This document shows, in pieces, positions 33,147-40,663 of a DNA stretch of 64,000 bases. Every line of letters begins with the position of its first letter. The first letter of the stretch is position 1. Under the pieces are notes generated by a model that was given only the letters and a program-made list of their open reading frames with translations, did no database searches and was not told the DNA's origin. Where the stretch lies: assembly GCA_022821985.1 (NCBI GenBank), contig JAJECP010000035.1, positions 62,001-126,000 of the forward strand, given 5' to 3'. The stretch comes from Acidimicrobiia bacterium (GTDB lineage Bacteria; Actinomycetota; Acidimicrobiia; Acidimicrobiales; Poriferisodalaceae). Position numbers and translations under genes: made by a program.

Positions 33147-33998
33147 ATGAAGATCGGCTTGGCGCCGACCAACAGCGACTACGGACCGGCCACCGCCGAC
33201 ATGGCGGTCGAGGCCGAGCAGCGGGGCTACGACTCGCTGTGGGTGGGCGAGCACAGCCACATCCCGGCCAGCCGCGAGACGGTTCACCCCGACGGGGGCG
33301 AACTGCCGGAGTTCTACTGGCACATGCGCGATCCGTTCGTGTCGCTGGCAACGGCTGCGGCCGCAACGTCGAAGATCAAGCTGGCGATGGGTGTCTGCCT
33401 GGTGCTCGAGCACGAGATCCTGGATCTCGCCAAGAGCGTGGCGACGCTGGACGATGTCTCCGATGGGCGGCTGCTGTTCGGCGTCGGCGTGGGATGGAAT
33501 CGCGAAGAGCTGATGAACGTCTCCGACGTGCCGTGGGCGCAGCGCTACAACGCCATGCGCGAGACCGTCGCTGCGCTGCGGCTGCTGTGGGCCGAGCACG
33601 AGGTCGAGTACTCGGGCGAGTTCGTGAACTTCGCGCCAGCCTGGGTGTACCCGAAGCCGGCTCAGCAGCCCGGGCCGCCGGTGCTGGTGGGCTGCCGAGG
33701 GCGCATCGGCATGCGCCACGTGGCCGAGTACGCCGACGGCTGGTGCCCCCTTGATGTCGGATTCCGCGACGTGCGAGTGGGCATCGAGCGGTTCCGGACT
33801 GCGGTGGAGGCAGCGGGCCGTGACCCCGATGCCATTCCGATCTCGATGTACTGCTATGTGAACCCTGACGCCGAGAAGCTGGAGCTGTACGGCAGCCTCG
33901 GCGCCCAACGGGTGGTCCTCGGCGCTCCCGACGGCGGCGATCGCTTGGCCCGCTTCCTGGACCGCTACCAACCTCTCGTCGACGCCTTCGCCGACTGA
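33147..33998 (+). CDS. LLM-class F420-dependent oxidoreductase
   Basis: A 283-residue luciferase-like TIM-barrel enzyme. Typical blocks: MKIGLAPTNSDYGPATADMAVEAEQRGYDSLWVGEHSHIP, KLAMGVCLVLEHEILDLAKSVATLDDVSDGRLLFGVGVGW and a C-terminal GRIGMRHVAEYADGWCPL. This is the F420/LLM class common in actinobacterial lipid metabolism. It is probably co-transcribed with the preceding acyl-CoA dehydrogenase. It converges on the DUF1214-like gene. Confidence 0.9.
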   Translation: MKIGLAPTNSDYGPATADMAVEAEQRGYDSLWVGEHSHIPASRETVHPDGGELPEFYWHMRDPFVSLATAAAATSKIKLAMGVCLVLEHEILDLAKSVATLDDVSDGRLLFGVGVGWNREELMNVSDVPWAQRYNAMRETVAALRLLWAEHEVEYSGEFVNFAPAWVYPKPAQQPGPPVLVGCRGRIGMRHVAEYADGWCPLDVGFRDVRVGIERFRTAVEAAGRDPDAIPISMYCYVNPDAEKLELYGSLGAQRVVLGAPDGGDRLARFLDRYQPLVDAFAD

Positions 33999-34046
33999 GG
34001 CCTCGCCGGCGATCAGGACGGCTCGCGGGCACCCGCGAACAGCGCT

Positions 34047-35171
34047 TCAGAGGCGAGTCGGGAGATCGGCGAGGGGGACGAGTTCGGCTCGGGGTGTCTC
34101 GATGTCGCCTTCGGGCAGCATGAAGCGCCAGAAGGCGATGCCGAAGGGGCGGCCTTCGGTGTCGAGCCAGTTCGGAACGCCGGGATCCGCGTGGGCGATG
34201 ACGGCGGTGAAGCGGCCGTCATCGTCGGCAACCATCTGTGCACGGTTGAGCGAGATGGAGCGGTTCGCGTAGTCGAGCGATTGCAGGTGGCGGTTCCACA
34301 GGCTGATGTTGGCGTAGCGGCAGCTGGGCCACCGACCGCGGATCACCAGCGCTTCGTCGGGCCCGATCAGGAACGGCGCCAAGGCGTACGCAGCATCGAA
34401 GGCCGACAAGCCAAGGTCACCGGGCAGACCGGGCGGCGGGAACTCGTTGGGCACCAGCGACACCCATGAACGGGGCTCGCCCTGGGCCATCGGCACGCGA
34501 TCCACCGTCAGCTCGCGGATCATTGCCGCCATGCGGCGGATGCCGGCGCTGACCGAGTCGTCGGATGGCCGGGGCGGGGGCGTGCCGTCAATGACCTCGA
34601 TGTCCATTTCCGGGATCCGGGCGGGGTTCGTCGCTGCGTGCGTGGTGTCCTCGAAGTAGTGGCGGCTGATGATCGCCCCCTCTTCGGGCGGCAGCTCCAG
34701 CCAGTTGCGCTGCCGGGGCTCGCCGCCGACGATGATCTCGAACCGGCCATCGGCGTCGACATCGAGGGTCGTGTCGTTGAGCACGCTGAGCACCTGGTTG
34801 TCCATCGAGCCCCACCCGACGCTGGACTCGACGGTGATCGACAGGTAGATCGCGTGCTTGGTCTCGCCGGTCACGCGGTACGCATAGTCGGCCGACACCG
34901 GGGCCTCGAAGTAGATGGTGTCGGGGTTGTCGCCCAGCAGCTTGCGGCTCGGCGTGACCAAGCGCCGGAACCGAGGAGCGGACGGGTCGCGCTCGAACAG
35001 CCCCGCCAGTCCCCACTGCAGGTAGTGCATGAGGGCGCGGTGCGCTTCGACGGCGTCGTCGGCGGTGTACAGGTTCCACTCGGGCGACACCCAGCGCTCG
35101 TCGGCGTCACGCAGCGTCTCGAGCAACTCAGCGAGCGCCCGGCGGGACTCGGTTTCGGGAAGCGGATCCAT
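34047..35171 (-). CDS. DUF1214/DUF1254-like protein
   Basis: A 374-residue protein starting MDPLPETESRR. Its C-terminal third (WVSLVPNEFPPPGLPGDLG, FDAAYALAPFLIGPDEALVIRGRWPSCRYANISLWNRHLQSLDYANRSISLN, GVPNWLDTEGRPFG) matches the DUF1214 pattern seen in proteins often linked to lipid or steroid genes in actinobacteria. No signal peptide or catalytic motif is evident. It lies 13 bases downstream of the sulfotransferase gene on the same strand, so both form an operon. Confidence 0.7.
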   Translation of the reverse strand: MDPLPETESRRALAELLETLRDADERWVSPEWNLYTADDAVEAHRALMHYLQWGLAGLFERDPSAPRFRRLVTPSRKLLGDNPDTIYFEAPVSADYAYRVTGETKHAIYLSITVESSVGWGSMDNQVLSVLNDTTLDVDADGRFEIIVGGEPRQRNWLELPPEEGAIISRHYFEDTTHAATNPARIPEMDIEVIDGTPPPRPSDDSVSAGIRRMAAMIRELTVDRVPMAQGEPRSWVSLVPNEFPPPGLPGDLGLSAFDAAYALAPFLIGPDEALVIRGRWPSCRYANISLWNRHLQSLDYANRSISLNRAQMVADDDGRFTAVIAHADPGVPNWLDTEGRPFGIAFWRFMLPEGDIETPRAELVPLADLPTRL

Positions 35172-35184
35172 GATCGTGGTCGGC

Positions 35185-36438
35185 TCAGCCCTCGGGGGGC
35201 AGGTCGAACCGCTCGATGTACTGGGCCGTGGCGTCACGTATGCCTTCGGCGGTCATTCCCCAGTCTTCGGGCTGGTAGCGGTGGACGCCGTACTTGCCCT
35301 TGGGCTTGTGGTCCAGGTAGTCCCGCACTGCGGCGGCGTAGGCATCGGTCATCGACAGGCCCATCTGTTCGAGGGCCGGGCCCAGCGCTCCGATGGGGTC
35401 GCTCACCAACTGCGTGTAGCTCACGTCCACGAAGCGCTCGTCCGGCACGACGCCGTTTGCTCGCAGATTCACCGAGTCGTTGAGGGCGAAGGCGAAGGCG
35501 TCGTGCACGAACTGGGCGTTGCCGACGGCGTCCACATCGGCGAAACGCATCCAGTGGATCATGGCAGTGATGCTGGCGGTGGAGGCCATGGTGCGGGCCG
35601 GGTCCCGGTGGGTTTGGATCACCCAGGCGTCGTTGAACTCCGCGAACAGATCGGGCAGCACGAAGAGATGGCCGGGCGTCTTGAGCACCCATTGCGTGGG
35701 GCCCGCGCCGTGCTGGAGCACCTGCAGGATCTGCCGCTCGTAGCTGTAGTTGACCGCCAGGTCGGGAATCCACTCCGTCAGCGGGGCGATCATGCTCCAG
35801 TGGAAGCCGGCAAAGCTGCCTGTGGTGAGGGTGATGCACTCGACGGGCAGGTCGGCCCGGAACTCGTGCATGGCCAGGAACTCGGGCTGGATGTCGGCCC
35901 AGAATTCCTGCTCGCTCTGCCCCATCTCCAGCCGATCGGTGAGGCCAGCTTCGGGCAGCGGCACCGGGTGGAGCGCCTCGGCGCCGATCGGGGCTCGCAG
36001 GTCGGGATGCAGCCCCAGCAGCTCGAACAGGATCGAGGTGCCCGAGCGGGCCGGGCCGGCGATCATCAATGGGGCGCGCACGGGCTCGGCGGTGATCTGC
36101 GGGGTCGCGTCGATGGCTGCGGTGAGCAGCAGCCGGGTGCGCAGCGAGCGCAGCAGCTCCTGCTTGGTCATCAGCCGGCCGAGCACGTGCATAGGCGAAG
36201 CGTCCAGGTCGGCGGTCAGCGCCTCGAAGCGCTGCTGCCAGTCGGGGTCGCCCAGGTCGCCGGCAGGCATGCCGCCGAGCGAGGCCTCGGCCAGCTTCAG
36301 CAGCTCGTCGGCGTCTATGGGCACCAAGTCCTGGGGGCGCCCCCCGATCGAGTCCCCCATGAGGATGATGCGCCGCACCCAGTCAGGCCGGGTGTACCGC
36401 TCAGGCATAGATGGAAGTGCATAGGTGTCATGAGCCAT
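35185..36438 (-). CDS. PAPS-dependent sulfotransferase family protein
   Basis: A 417-residue sulfotransferase starting MAHDTYALPSMPERYTRPDWV. The PAPS-binding 5' loop is IAGPARSGTSILFELLGLHPDLRAP; the 3'-phosphate region is WVIQTHRDPARTMAST. A large N-terminal helical part (first 110 residues) is typical of the actinobacterial lipid-associated subgroup. It transfers sulfate to a hydroxyl of an unknown acceptor. The open frame continues far upstream to 37257, but that part is a shadow of the neighbouring gene. A TACGTT -10-like box lies ten bases before the ATG. Confidence 0.82.
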   Translation of the reverse strand: MAHDTYALPSMPERYTRPDWVRRIILMGDSIGGRPQDLVPIDADELLKLAEASLGGMPAGDLGDPDWQQRFEALTADLDASPMHVLGRLMTKQELLRSLRTRLLLTAAIDATPQITAEPVRAPLMIAGPARSGTSILFELLGLHPDLRAPIGAEALHPVPLPEAGLTDRLEMGQSEQEFWADIQPEFLAMHEFRADLPVECITLTTGSFAGFHWSMIAPLTEWIPDLAVNYSYERQILQVLQHGAGPTQWVLKTPGHLFVLPDLFAEFNDAWVIQTHRDPARTMASTASITAMIHWMRFADVDAVGNAQFVHDAFAFALNDSVNLRANGVVPDERFVDVSYTQLVSDPIGALGPALEQMGLSMTDAYAAAVRDYLDHKPKGKYGVHRYQPEDWGMTAEGIRDATAQYIERFDLPPEG

Positions 36439-36682
36439 ACGGCCGGTCAACGTACCAGCACGCCGCCGCTGCCAATCCGTTTCCCGACGGGCCGCAGGCC
36501 AGCAAGTCAGCGGGAACTCGTTGGAACGGCCGCAATGTCGTCGACAAGTGGGTCGCAATTGGCCACCGATACAGCGGGAAGCGGGCGACCCGGTTGCGCG
36601 CTCGTGCTTGGTGCCGCCAGATTCGTCCGGTGCTGCGATATACCGGAACCTCAGTGAGCTTGCCTGCCGCCGTGGCGGATTC

Positions 36683-37675
36683 ATGACGAACCGACTTGTT
36701 GCCGCGATGGCCTTTGCCGCCTTGGTGATCTCGGTGCTGTCGTTGTTCGTGGCGTTGAGCACCACGGAGGTGGAACCGGCACGAACGACAGCGGACGTCG
36801 CCGCTGCGACCACTGCGGCCGGCGCCCGCGACGAGCCTGCAACGTCGCCGCCGCCGACCACCACTGCGGATACACCGGCGGACGCTGCGACACCTTCGCC
36901 GACGGTCGTCACCGCCACTTCCGCGGCCACGGCCGAGCCTGCGGCCACGACGACACCTGACACAGAACTGCCGGGCACTCCTGCGACGTTCGGGCCCGCG
37001 GCCGGCACCCAACTCGGCGTCATCGGCGTCGCCCACGACGACTGGCTCAACGTGCGCGACGTGCCCAGCGGCGAAATCGTCGCAACGCTGACGCTCCAGC
37101 TGTCGCCGCAGTCGCCGAGTGAGAGCGCGCTGTTGGTTCGCGATGCCGACGCCGAAGGGGCGTTTGCGAGGATCGGCGTTGCGGGAGTAACCGCGACCGG
37201 CCGCTCCCGTGACCTCGCCACGAGCACGTGGCACGAAATCCAAGCGGGCCCGATCATCGGCTGGGCCAGCTCGAACTACTTGGCGCCGCATTCGCCGGAG
37301 ACCGCCCTCGACATCACCGCGCAGGTCACCGCCGACATCGACGGCGCCACGACCGCTGACACCTTCACCGCACTGGTTGAACGGATCGTCGCGACTGTCG
37401 CCTCGGACGAGCCCGCGTCACGAGTCAGAACCGTTGCGCCCCCCGGCGCTTTCGAAGCCGTGGTCGACATCGCCGTTGATGTCGTGGGCCAACCGGACGA
37501 TTCGATACGTGGCTACCGGCTGCTGATCTCGGCCGATGCGGCCGGCGATGTGGCCGCTGCCGTGACCGACGGTGACATCGCCACCGATGCCGGGCCGTAC
37601 ACCCTTCGCAGCGTCCTGGCCACGCCGTTGTGCTACAGCCACCGGGGCGTCAGCGCAGACGGCGCCTGCAACTAG
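36683..37675 (+). CDS. membrane-anchored secreted protein with SH3-like domain
   Basis: A 330-residue protein: N-terminal membrane anchor (MTNRLVAAMAFAALVISVLSLFVAL), a Thr/Ala/Pro-rich linker of about 80 residues, an SH3b-like segment (LGVIGVAHDDWLNVRDVPSGEIVATL ... IGWASSNYLAP) and a C-terminal domain with VRTVAPPGAFEAVVDIAVDVVGQPDDSIRGYRLLIS. SH3b domains bind cell-wall peptides; the rest is unassigned. Its stop TAG is shared with the stop of the convergent YbdK-type gene through the palindrome CTAG. Confidence 0.65.
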   Translation: MTNRLVAAMAFAALVISVLSLFVALSTTEVEPARTTADVAAATTAAGARDEPATSPPPTTTADTPADAATPSPTVVTATSAATAEPAATTTPDTELPGTPATFGPAAGTQLGVIGVAHDDWLNVRDVPSGEIVATLTLQLSPQSPSESALLVRDADAEGAFARIGVAGVTATGRSRDLATSTWHEIQAGPIIGWASSNYLAPHSPETALDITAQVTADIDGATTADTFTALVERIVATVASDEPASRVRTVAPPGAFEAVVDIAVDVVGQPDDSIRGYRLLISADAAGDVAAAVTDGDIATDAGPYTLRSVLATPLCYSHRGVSADGACN

Positions 37676-38817
37676 TCGTCGTCGGCAGGCGGCGCCAGCG
37701 AATCGGCGACGAGGTGCTGCACCACTTCGGCGAGGGCCTCGTCGTGATCAGCACCGGCGTCCAGCGAAGCTTGATAGACGGCGAGCTGGCGGTTCGCTGA
37801 CGTACCGTGCTCGCAGATGGTGCGAAGGTGGCGGATCTCATCCACGCAGTCGAGCGCCTCGGCGTCAGGCATCACCAGCTCGATGAGCTCATCCACCAGG
37901 TGCTCGTAGGGCACCAGCGTGCCCTTGCCCAGGTCGATCAACGAGCCGCTGATGCCGTAGCGCTCCGCCCGCCACAGGTTCTCGCCGATGAGGAAGTTCG
38001 CATAACCGCGCCAACGCTGGTTCTCGGTTCGCAGCCGCCACAGCATCCGCAGCAGGCAGACATAGGCAGCTGCGATGGCAATCGTGTCTTCCATGCGGGT
38101 CGGCAAGTCGGTGACCCGCATCTCCAAGGTCGGGTAGCGCTCCGAGGGCCGGATGTCCCACCACACTTTGGATGAGTCCTCGATGATCCCGGCGTTCACC
38201 AGCACATCGACATGGCGACGGAACTCCGCCCACGAGTCGAACTTCGGCGGCAGGCCCGTGCGCGGCAGCGTCTTGTACACCGCCGACCGGTAGCTGGCCA
38301 GCCCCGTGTCGCGGCCTTGCCAGAACGGCGACGAGGTGGACACCGCCAGCAGATGCGGCAGGAAATACGTCACCTGATTCATCAGGTCGATCCGCAGCTC
38401 GGGGTCCTCGATGCCCACGTGCACATGCAGGCCCGAGATGACGAGCTGGCGCTGGATTTCTTGGAGATCTTCGGCCAGATCCCGGTAGCGCTCCTTGTCG
38501 GTGATCTGGAGTTCCTCCGGTCTGGCGAACGGATGGGTGGATGCGGCGATCGGCGCAAGCCCATGTTCCGCAGCGGCCTCGGTGACCGCGAGTCGCAACA
38601 GGCCGACGTCGGCTCGCAGATGCTTCATGTCGCGGCAGATGCCCGTGCCGATCTCGATCTGCGCGCTGAAGAGCTCTGGGCTCACGAGCCCGTGGCGCAG
38701 CTCGGCCACCCGTTCGATCAGGCCGGGCGGCTGTGCCCGCACCAAGGCGCCGCTGTCGCGGTCGACGAGGAGATACTCCTCCTCAATCCCGATCGTCCAG
38801 CTCGGTTCGTCGATCAT
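37672..38817 (-). CDS. carboxylate-amine ligase, YbdK/GCS2 family
   Basis: A 381-residue ATP-grasp-like glutamate-cysteine-ligase-2 family protein. Blocks: WTIGIEEEYLLVDRDSGAL, SAQIEIGTGICRD, VISGLHVHVGIEDPELRIDLMNQVTYFLPHLLAVSTSSPFWQGRDTGLASYR and RPSERYPTLEMRVTDLP. It ligates a carboxylate to an amine, with weak gamma-glutamylcysteine synthesis in known members. Since the organism probably uses mycothiol, glutathione synthesis is unlikely. The open frame upstream of 38817 is shadow. A CACACT hexamer lies eight bases before the ATG. Confidence 0.88.
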   Translation of the reverse strand: MIDEPSWTIGIEEEYLLVDRDSGALVRAQPPGLIERVAELRHGLVSPELFSAQIEIGTGICRDMKHLRADVGLLRLAVTEAAAEHGLAPIAASTHPFARPEELQITDKERYRDLAEDLQEIQRQLVISGLHVHVGIEDPELRIDLMNQVTYFLPHLLAVSTSSPFWQGRDTGLASYRSAVYKTLPRTGLPPKFDSWAEFRRHVDVLVNAGIIEDSSKVWWDIRPSERYPTLEMRVTDLPTRMEDTIAIAAAYVCLLRMLWRLRTENQRWRGYANFLIGENLWRAERYGISGSLIDLGKGTLVPYEHLVDELIELVMPDAEALDCVDEIRHLRTICEHGTSANRQLAVYQASLDAGADHDEALAEVVQHLVADSLAPPADDD

Positions 38818-38908
38818 CGCCCGCGAGTGTGCCAAACCCGTGCCTACTGCCGTCGAGCCGGTTGGGCGGCCTCGCAACAAGCGGCAGCGCATGCAGCCGT
38901 CTGCCAGA

Positions 38909-39805
38909 TCAGTTGCGCGCCGTGACGATCCACGCAGCGGCGGGGAACACCACGCCCTCCGGTGTCTCGAAAGGCGCGAGCGCTGCAATGACGGCGTCCT
39001 TCGCCTGAGCGTGCACTTCCGGCGGGTGCCCGGCCAGCGCCCTCCGGGCAATGCCGAGATCCATGGCGAATTGCGCAGTGTCGGCAAGCGTGCTGCCCAC
39101 GCCGTACAGCACCTCGGTCTCGAACGACTCCAAGCCAGCATCGGACCACCCCGCTGTTGCGAGCATGCCGCGCACGAAGTCGGGATCGGCGAAGGCAAAC
39201 GGATCCACCGCCGGTCCCCCGCTGTCGGGCATCTCCACGATCTCCAGCACTGCCTTGTTGACGGTGACCAGCCACGGATTCTGGCGCGGCGTCTGCCAGC
39301 AGACGAATGCGAGCTGCCCGCCGGGCCGCGTAGCAGCCCGCAGATTCGCGAACGCTGCGGCTGAATCGGCGAAGAACATCACGCCGAAGCGCGAGAAGAC
39401 GAGGTCGAAGCCGTCGAAGACCCCGTTGCGGCCCGAAGCAGCGGCGCCGAGCGCGGCGATGTCCGCCGTCTGGGCGTCCGCTATTTCGAATGCGATCGGC
39501 GCCGTCTCAGGGCGCCCGGCCGCGTGTTCAGCGCCACGCCGGCGGGCCACGTCGATCAGCGTCTCGCTGATGTCGAGGCCCAGCACCGAACCGCCGACAC
39601 GCTCGCTCCACTGCAGTGTCGTCTGGCCGCAGCCGCAGCCCACGTCCAGCACGTTGGCTTCGGCCGGCAGGCCCTCCACGGTCTCCATCGCCGCTAGGCC
39701 GATGTGGCCGAGCTGGGCGTCCAGCCGCTCCTGCTCCTGCACCCACACGTCTGCGTTGCGCCAGAACTCGCGCTGTTGGGCGTTGGGGTCGTCGTTCACA
39801 CTCAT
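38909..39805 (-). CDS. SAM-dependent class I methyltransferase
   Basis: A 298-residue methyltransferase. The SAM motif is NVLDVGCGCGQTTLQWSERVGGSVLGLDIS, followed by DLVFSRFGVMFFAD and LRAATRPGGQLAFVCWQ. This is the general small-molecule methyltransferase 11/25 group; the acceptor is unknown. A GAGAGG Shine-Dalgarno lies before the ATG at 39805, so it is translated from a leadered message, possibly continuing from rnhB past a small hairpin. Confidence 0.85.
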   Translation of the reverse strand: MSVNDDPNAQQREFWRNADVWVQEQERLDAQLGHIGLAAMETVEGLPAEANVLDVGCGCGQTTLQWSERVGGSVLGLDISETLIDVARRRGAEHAAGRPETAPIAFEIADAQTADIAALGAAASGRNGVFDGFDLVFSRFGVMFFADSAAAFANLRAATRPGGQLAFVCWQTPRQNPWLVTVNKAVLEIVEMPDSGGPAVDPFAFADPDFVRGMLATAGWSDAGLESFETEVLYGVGSTLADTAQFAMDLGIARRALAGHPPEVHAQAKDAVIAALAPFETPEGVVFPAAAWIVTARN

Positions 39806-39884
39806 CAAGGGCCTCTCCGTGAAGCTGCCTTCTTCTAGCAGCCCCGGTGCGCGGCTTCATTCCGACGCAGCACGTGACCCAGGA

Positions 39885-39902
39885 CCGACGCCCTCTCGTC
39901 GG
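39885..39902 (-). terminator. short hairpin downstream of rnhB
   Basis: CCGACG and CGTCGG form a perfect six-base stem around a six-base loop just past the rnhB stop. There is no T tract, so the call is tentative. Confidence 0.35.
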
Positions 39903-39911
39903 AGCGGCGCT

Positions 39912-40619
39912 TCAGAACAACGTCGTGTCGGGTCCGGCGAAGGCCTTCGAGTAGGTCGCCAGCGCTGTTTCGGCATCGCTGTGTGTGGCGCTCGGCACCG
40001 GCTCGGCATTGGGCAGTCCCTCGGTGAACGACCAGCTCAGCCGGTGGATGGCGCACGGTCCATGGGAGGCCAGAGCGGCACGGTGGACCGGCGCGGGATA
40101 GCCCTTGTTCGACTCGAACCCGTAGGGCGGGAAGTCGCCGGCCAGCACCGTCATGATCCGGTCCCGCACAACCTTGGCCATGATCGAGGCCGCCGCGATC
40201 GACAGGCAGCGCCGGTCGCCCTCCACAAGCGCCCGGCTCGGACGCCAGTCCACGAAGTTGTACTTGCCGTCGAGCAGCACCCGATCCGGCTCGGCCGGCA
40301 GCAGTTCCAAGGCCCGGCGCGTGGCCAGCCGCAGGGCATCGGTCATGCCCAACTCGTCGCACTCGGCGGCGGTGGCATGCCCCACCGACCAGGCACGGGC
40401 CCAGTCGTCAATGCGTTCGAAGAGCTGCTCGCGCACCTCGGGGCGGAGCTCCTTGGAGTCGCGGATGCCGTTCACACGACCGTGCGGCGAGACCACCACC
40501 GCGCCGACCGTCAAGGGGCCGGCCCAAGCGCCGCGGCCCACCTCGTCCACGCCGACCACCGTCGTCTCGCCCGCTTGCCAACAGCGCTGCTCGAACGTGA
40601 GGCTCGGCCGCGCCGTCAT
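39912..40619 (-). CDS. rnhB: ribonuclease HII
   Basis: A 235-residue type-2 RNase H that removes ribonucleotides and RNA from RNA-DNA hybrids. Catalytic acidic residues fit VGVDEVGRGAWAGPLTVGA (Asp-Glu), LLDGKYNFV (Asp) and AKVVRDRIM (Asp), with the family GYPAPVHRAAL block near the end. The start ATG at 40619 lies seven bases after a TAGGTT -10 box, so the long upstream extension of the open frame is shadow. Closely follows the large glycosidase-like gene on the same strand. Confidence 0.93.
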   Translation of the reverse strand: MTARPSLTFEQRCWQAGETTVVGVDEVGRGAWAGPLTVGAVVVSPHGRVNGIRDSKELRPEVREQLFERIDDWARAWSVGHATAAECDELGMTDALRLATRRALELLPAEPDRVLLDGKYNFVDWRPSRALVEGDRRCLSIAAASIMAKVVRDRIMTVLAGDFPPYGFESNKGYPAPVHRAALASHGPCAIHRLSWSFTEGLPNAEPVPSATHSDAETALATYSKAFAGPDTTLF

Positions 40620-40626
40620 GGATGTG

Positions 40627-40632
40627 AACCTA
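40627..40632 (-). promoter_or_regulatory. -10 box (TAGGTT) of rnhB
   Basis: TAGGTT on the minus strand is followed by seven bases and the ATG at 40619, indicating a leaderless transcript. Confidence 0.55.
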
Positions 40633-40663
40633 GTTGCCGACCCCGTGCCGATCGGGAGACCGG

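Noticed and set aside
36439..37257. N-terminal extension of the sulfotransferase frame
   Set aside because: It reads as low-complexity Ala/Ser/Val shadow of the plus-strand SH3-like gene; sulfotransferase homology begins after ATG 36438.
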